The translations under genes and the position numbers were made by a program. The notes below the pieces were generated by a model. That model was not told where the DNA came from. It saw only the letters and a program-made list of their open reading frames with translations, and made no database searches. DNA of 18,133 nucleotides, taken from QPIN01 sp964399475 (GTDB lineage: Bacteria; Pseudomonadota; Gammaproteobacteria; Methylococcales; Methylomonadaceae). Where the stretch lies: the NCBI GenBank assembly GCA_964399475.1, contig CAYNRB010000045.1, positions 1-18,133 on the forward strand, in the 5' to 3' direction. Positions 15,498 to 18,133 of the stretch are shown here, one piece after another (within the stretch, counting starts at the first letter, position 1; each line of letters opens with the position of its first letter).

Positions 15498-16391
15498 ATG
15501 ATAAATAAACAAGACTGGAAGCAAATAGCTCAGCAAATTAGCTTAACAATTAACCAGTCATTTTCAATCATCAAAACACAACCCGTATCAGGAGGGTGTA
15601 TTAACTCTGCGTACATTTTACAGGGGAAACAAACCAGTTACTTTGTAAAGTTAAATCAGCTTGAGTTACAGACAATGTTTGAGGCTGAATATGTCGGTCT
15701 TGAAGAACTCAGGCAATCAGCAACGGTCAAAGTTCCTAAACCCATTGTTACAGGCTTGTCAGATAATTGCGCTTTTCTGGTATTAGAAAAAATCACTTTA
15801 GTTTCTGGGAATAGCAGTACTATGATCCAACTAGGCCATCAATTAGCAGCGCTACACAAAAAATCACAAAGTTACTTTGGCTGGCATCAAAACAACACCA
15901 TCGGCTCAACAGAACAACTTAATAGCGCTACAGAAGATTGGATTTTATTTTGGCGTGATAAGCGCCTGGGGTTTCAACTCAGTTTGGCAGAAAAAAATGG
16001 TTATAGCGGAAAACTAATAAGATCAGGTGAAAAACTATCTGAATCTCTGAACTTTTTTTTCAGCAATTATTCCCCACACCCTTCACTACTTCATGGTGAT
16101 TTATGGTCTGGTAATGCAGGTGCTACCAATGTTGGCGAACCTATCATCTATGACCCTGCCTGTTATTATGGAGATCGGGAAACGGATCTTGCCATGACTG
16201 AATTATTTGCTGGTTTTGGCTCCGATTTTTATGCAGCATATAATGAATCTTATCCTTTAGATTCTGATTACCACATTCGTAAAACCCTTTACAATCTATA
16301 TCACATACTGAATCATCTTAATTTATTTGGCAGCAGCTATCTTCAACAAGCACAAAACATGATTGACTCTTTACTCTCTGAAATTTATTAA
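15498..16391 (+). CDS. Fructosamine kinase family protein (FN3K/YniA-like)
   Basis: This family of cytosolic small-molecule kinases phosphorylates sugar adducts on amines; ketosamine-3-kinases thereby let glycation come off proteins. From ATG 15498 it has 297 residues. Family blocks run in order: VSGGCINSAY, YFVKLN (Lys51), MFEAEYVGLEEL, FGWHQNNTIGST, FWRDKRL, catalytic loop HGDLWSGN (199-206), metal-site DPACYYGDRETDLAM, and the tail LYHILNHLNLFG. The ATG at 15498 is chosen because family members begin just before the IAxxI helix; an in-frame TTG at 15480 is possible, and neither has a good ribosome site. The next gene starts 2 nt after its stop, so the two form a translationally linked pair. 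The exact substrate is not proven; bacterial members vary. Confidence 0.93.
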   Translation: MINKQDWKQIAQQISLTINQSFSIIKTQPVSGGCINSAYILQGKQTSYFVKLNQLELQTMFEAEYVGLEELRQSATVKVPKPIVTGLSDNCAFLVLEKITLVSGNSSTMIQLGHQLAALHKKSQSYFGWHQNNTIGSTEQLNSATEDWILFWRDKRLGFQLSLAEKNGYSGKLIRSGEKLSESLNFFFSNYSPHPSLLHGDLWSGNAGATNVGEPIIYDPACYYGDRETDLAMTELFAGFGSDFYAAYNESYPLDSDYHIRKTLYNLYHILNHLNLFGSSYLQQAQNMIDSLLSEIY

Positions 16392-16393
16392 CC

Positions 16394-17299
16394 GTGCAAC
16401 GCCAATCTAAATGGCCTGTTGCCCTAGCATATCTAAGTATTATCATTTTATGGGCAACCACCCCACTGGCAATTAAATGGAGTGGTGATGGCCCAGGATT
16501 TATTTTCGGTGCGGCTTCAAGGATGAGTATTGGTGCTTTTTGCATGTTACTTTTGTTATTAATACGACGAAAGCCTTTACCTTCTCATCGCAAAGCCAAA
16601 CAAACCTATTTAATTATTGCCATACAAATATATGGCGCAATGCTTGCTGTTTATTGGGGCGCTCAATTCATTCCATCTGGATGGATTTCTATTATTTTTG
16701 GCTTATCTCCTTTTTTAAGTGCATTATTTGCCGCATTCTGGTTAAAAGAACGCAGCCTGACTTTTGCTAAACTAATCTCTTATTTCTTAGGACTATCTGG
16801 TTTAGGAGTCATGTTCAGTTCTGCTATACAAATGAATATTGAAGCTGTTTATGGAATGCTGAGTGTATTAACAGCAGTCTCCCTACAAACTGCCAGTGCT
16901 GTGTGGGTTAAACGTATCCATGCAAAACTATCAGCTGCAAGCCAGGTAACAGGTGGATTACTGATTTCCCTTCCCGCTTACCTAATAACTTGGGTGGTCT
17001 TTGATGGACAGTGGCCACAACACCTATCGGTGGTCAATATAGCCTCTATTGTATATCTGGGTGTTATTGCAACTACTATTGGTTTTGTATTTTATTATTA
17101 CGTTCTTATTCATTTATCAGCAACTAGTGTCGGCATGATCCCGATGATCTCCCCTATTCTTGCTCTCTACATCGGTCACTCACTAAATCACGAACCGTTT
17201 ACAGCAAAAATCGCTTTAGGTACTGGATTAATATTGTCAGCATTATTGATGCATACTTTTATAGATCAGTTTATTATTAAATTTTTTAAAAAAGAGTAG
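16394..17299 (+). CDS. DMT-superfamily transporter with two EamA domains
   Basis: This inner-membrane drug/metabolite transporter probably exports a small metabolite. Its 301 residues contain about ten hydrophobic helices in two EamA repeats (about 10-140 and 150-290). Typical signs are the N-terminal WATTPLAIKW segment, the SGWISIIFGLSPFLSALFA segment closing the first half, and GVIATTIGFVFYYYVL plus MISPILALYIG in the second half. The start is a GTG at 16394, 2 nt after the stop of the fructosamine-kinase-family gene, so translation is likely coupled. No other start fits as well. The substrate cannot be read from sequence; pairing with a putative deglycating kinase hints at removal of a related sugar-amine product, which is inference. 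No clear terminator follows; a long hairpin element begins 64 nt later. Confidence 0.92.
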   Translation: MQRQSKWPVALAYLSIIILWATTPLAIKWSGDGPGFIFGAASRMSIGAFCMLLLLLIRRKPLPSHRKAKQTYLIIAIQIYGAMLAVYWGAQFIPSGWISIIFGLSPFLSALFAAFWLKERSLTFAKLISYFLGLSGLGVMFSSAIQMNIEAVYGMLSVLTAVSLQTASAVWVKRIHAKLSAASQVTGGLLISLPAYLITWVVFDGQWPQHLSVVNIASIVYLGVIATTIGFVFYYYVLIHLSATSVGMIPMISPILALYIGHSLNHEPFTAKIALGTGLILSALLMHTFIDQFIIKFFKKE

Positions 17300-17645
17300 C
17301 GTTTTTTTAACTTAGAAAACCCTAATTGTTCTCAGATTCTAATACTGCTTACTTAACCATTAAGGAACGAGGATTCAATAATATGCGAATTTTGACTTGT
17401 CTTTTTGTCCGTCTTCTGCGTTGTAGCAACAGTTGCGTAGCTTGCTATGCGCCTGTTGCTACGCCTTGAAGACGAACAAAAATCCTGCGTCAAACTTTCG
17501 CATATTATTAAATCCTCGTTCCTAAGGTATTAACAAACATTGACTTATAATAATTATACTGTAAACATTCGACCAACCCATCTATCCAACAACAAATAAA
17601 AATAGTACGGTACACAACCCTCATTATCCTGTATTAAAGGTGTTC
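17300..17645. other. Intergenic region carrying the long hairpin element
   Basis: These 346 nt hold the ~161-bp hairpin element (17363-17523) and otherwise AT-rich sequence with no gene. AAAGG at 17636-17640 is a ribosome site for the transposase remnant that follows. Confidence 0.7.
17363..17523. repeat. Long full-length inverted-repeat element (MITE-like)
   Basis: Ends match as inverted copies over ~34 nt (AGGAACGAGGATT, then AATAATATGCGAA, then TTTGAC; two small differences). The complementarity continues inward (CGTCTTC with GAAGACG; GTAGCAACAG with CTGTTGCTAC) to a centre near 17442, so the whole ~161 nt can fold as one hairpin. It has no coding capacity. Flanks show TTA on the left and TAA on the right, but a clean target duplication is not evident. 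Confidence 0.8.
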
Positions 17646-18118
17646 ATGGAAAACGCCACCGAACATTCAACAGCCTGTTCCCAACACATTACTAAAGCAG
17701 AACCCACACAGCTTGCCTTTTCTGAAATTTTCATTACCCTGACACAAGCAGAACATGTGCAGTTGAAATGGGATGCAAACTATTGGCAAAGTCAGTACAA
17801 GCAAATCAAACAGAAAAAGGCAGCTCAAAGAAGGATTCCTCAAAAAAAGACAATTATACCGATACACCTCCATCTCGTGGCCAGCACAATGGCTGCAAAG
17901 GACACGGGCGCACCCAACGCCATGAAGGTAGAGATGAAGAAATATTGAAGCTTCGTAAAGCGGTTTATCAGCAAGCAAAGTCAAAGAATCCTAATCGCTG
18001 GAGTGGTGAAATAAGGAACGGGGATAAAGTAGAAGCAGTCTATTTAAATCCAGAAAATCAAAAAATTGAAATTGAGGAAAAAAACTGCAATAAATTTACA
18101 ACTTGTGGCGACAACTAG
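17646..18118 (+). pseudogene. Broken IS66-family transposase, joined to another transposase tail
   Basis: From ATG 17646 (ribosome site AAAGG) the first ~53 codons read like the start of an IS66 TnpC, including SEIFITLTQAEHVQLKW and YWQSQYKQ. The similarity then shifts to the next frame near 17800, where KGSSKKD and GCKGHGRTQR (17891-17920) match the following IS66 region. A frameshift and loss of the leucine-zipper-like segment between them explain this. Past about 17930 the frame reads KLRKAVYQQ and NPNRWSGEIRN (17987-18019), which does not fit IS66 and resembles the C-terminal tail of a DDE integrase-type transposase; it stops at 18118. The zinc-finger and DDE core of IS66 are absent, so it cannot transpose. 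The IS66 call is firm; the origin of the tail is a recollection-based guess. Confidence 0.75.
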
Positions 18119-18133
18119 CTTGAAAATCACCGC

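Overview
The window reads as chromosome of an AT-rich gammaproteobacterial methanotroph (order Methylococcales or a close relative). The main reason is a complete XoxF-type, lanthanide-dependent methanol dehydrogenase. The cysS / cyclophilin / lpxH block is a neighbourhood shared with Escherichia coli and also points to Gammaproteobacteria. Assignment below order level is not possible from what I can see.

Layout: (1) 1-3300 is housekeeping: cysS on the minus strand, divergent from a cyclophilin with a signal peptide and from lpxH (lipid A synthesis). (2) 3624-6086 is a CPA1 sodium/proton antiporter with a C-terminal cyclic-nucleotide-binding domain, on the minus strand. (3) 6443-8299 is xoxF, a stand-alone gene with a strong Shine-Dalgarno site and a textbook intrinsic terminator; no xoxG or xoxJ partner is present. 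(4) 8514-14743 holds three consecutive cyclic-di-GMP genes: a response regulator with REC-GGDEF-EAL, a 1017-residue ammonium transporter fused to PAS-GGDEF-EAL, and a GAF-like-GGDEF diguanylate cyclase transcribed divergently from the fusion. (5) 15498-17299 is a two-gene unit, a fructosamine-kinase-family protein and a DMT-family exporter, separated by 2 bp. (6) 17646-18118 is a wrecked IS66 transposase joined to what looks like the tail of another transposase.

The most interesting biology is region 4. The transporter half keeps the twin histidines and the phenylalanine gate. The cytoplasmic half keeps intact GGDEF and EAL motifs and an RxxD inhibition site. It therefore looks like a membrane ammonium sensor or transceptor that writes or erases c-di-GMP. 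In a methanotroph, ammonium is both the nitrogen source and a competing substrate of methane monooxygenase, so such a sensor near a methanol dehydrogenase gene makes sense, but that link is inference. The neighbouring diguanylate cyclase has a candidate FliA-type promoter, which would tie it to motility.

The gene-free stretches are rich in palindromic elements: four copies of a ~49 bp TTGGGTTA/TAACCCAA repeat, two REPIN-like elements built on CCTTGAT/ATCAAGG-type stems, a ~161 bp full-length hairpin element, and a decayed 318 bp remnant. Most lie just downstream of stop codons. The first two families show paired base changes that keep the stems intact. I saw no tRNA, rRNA or CRISPR array.
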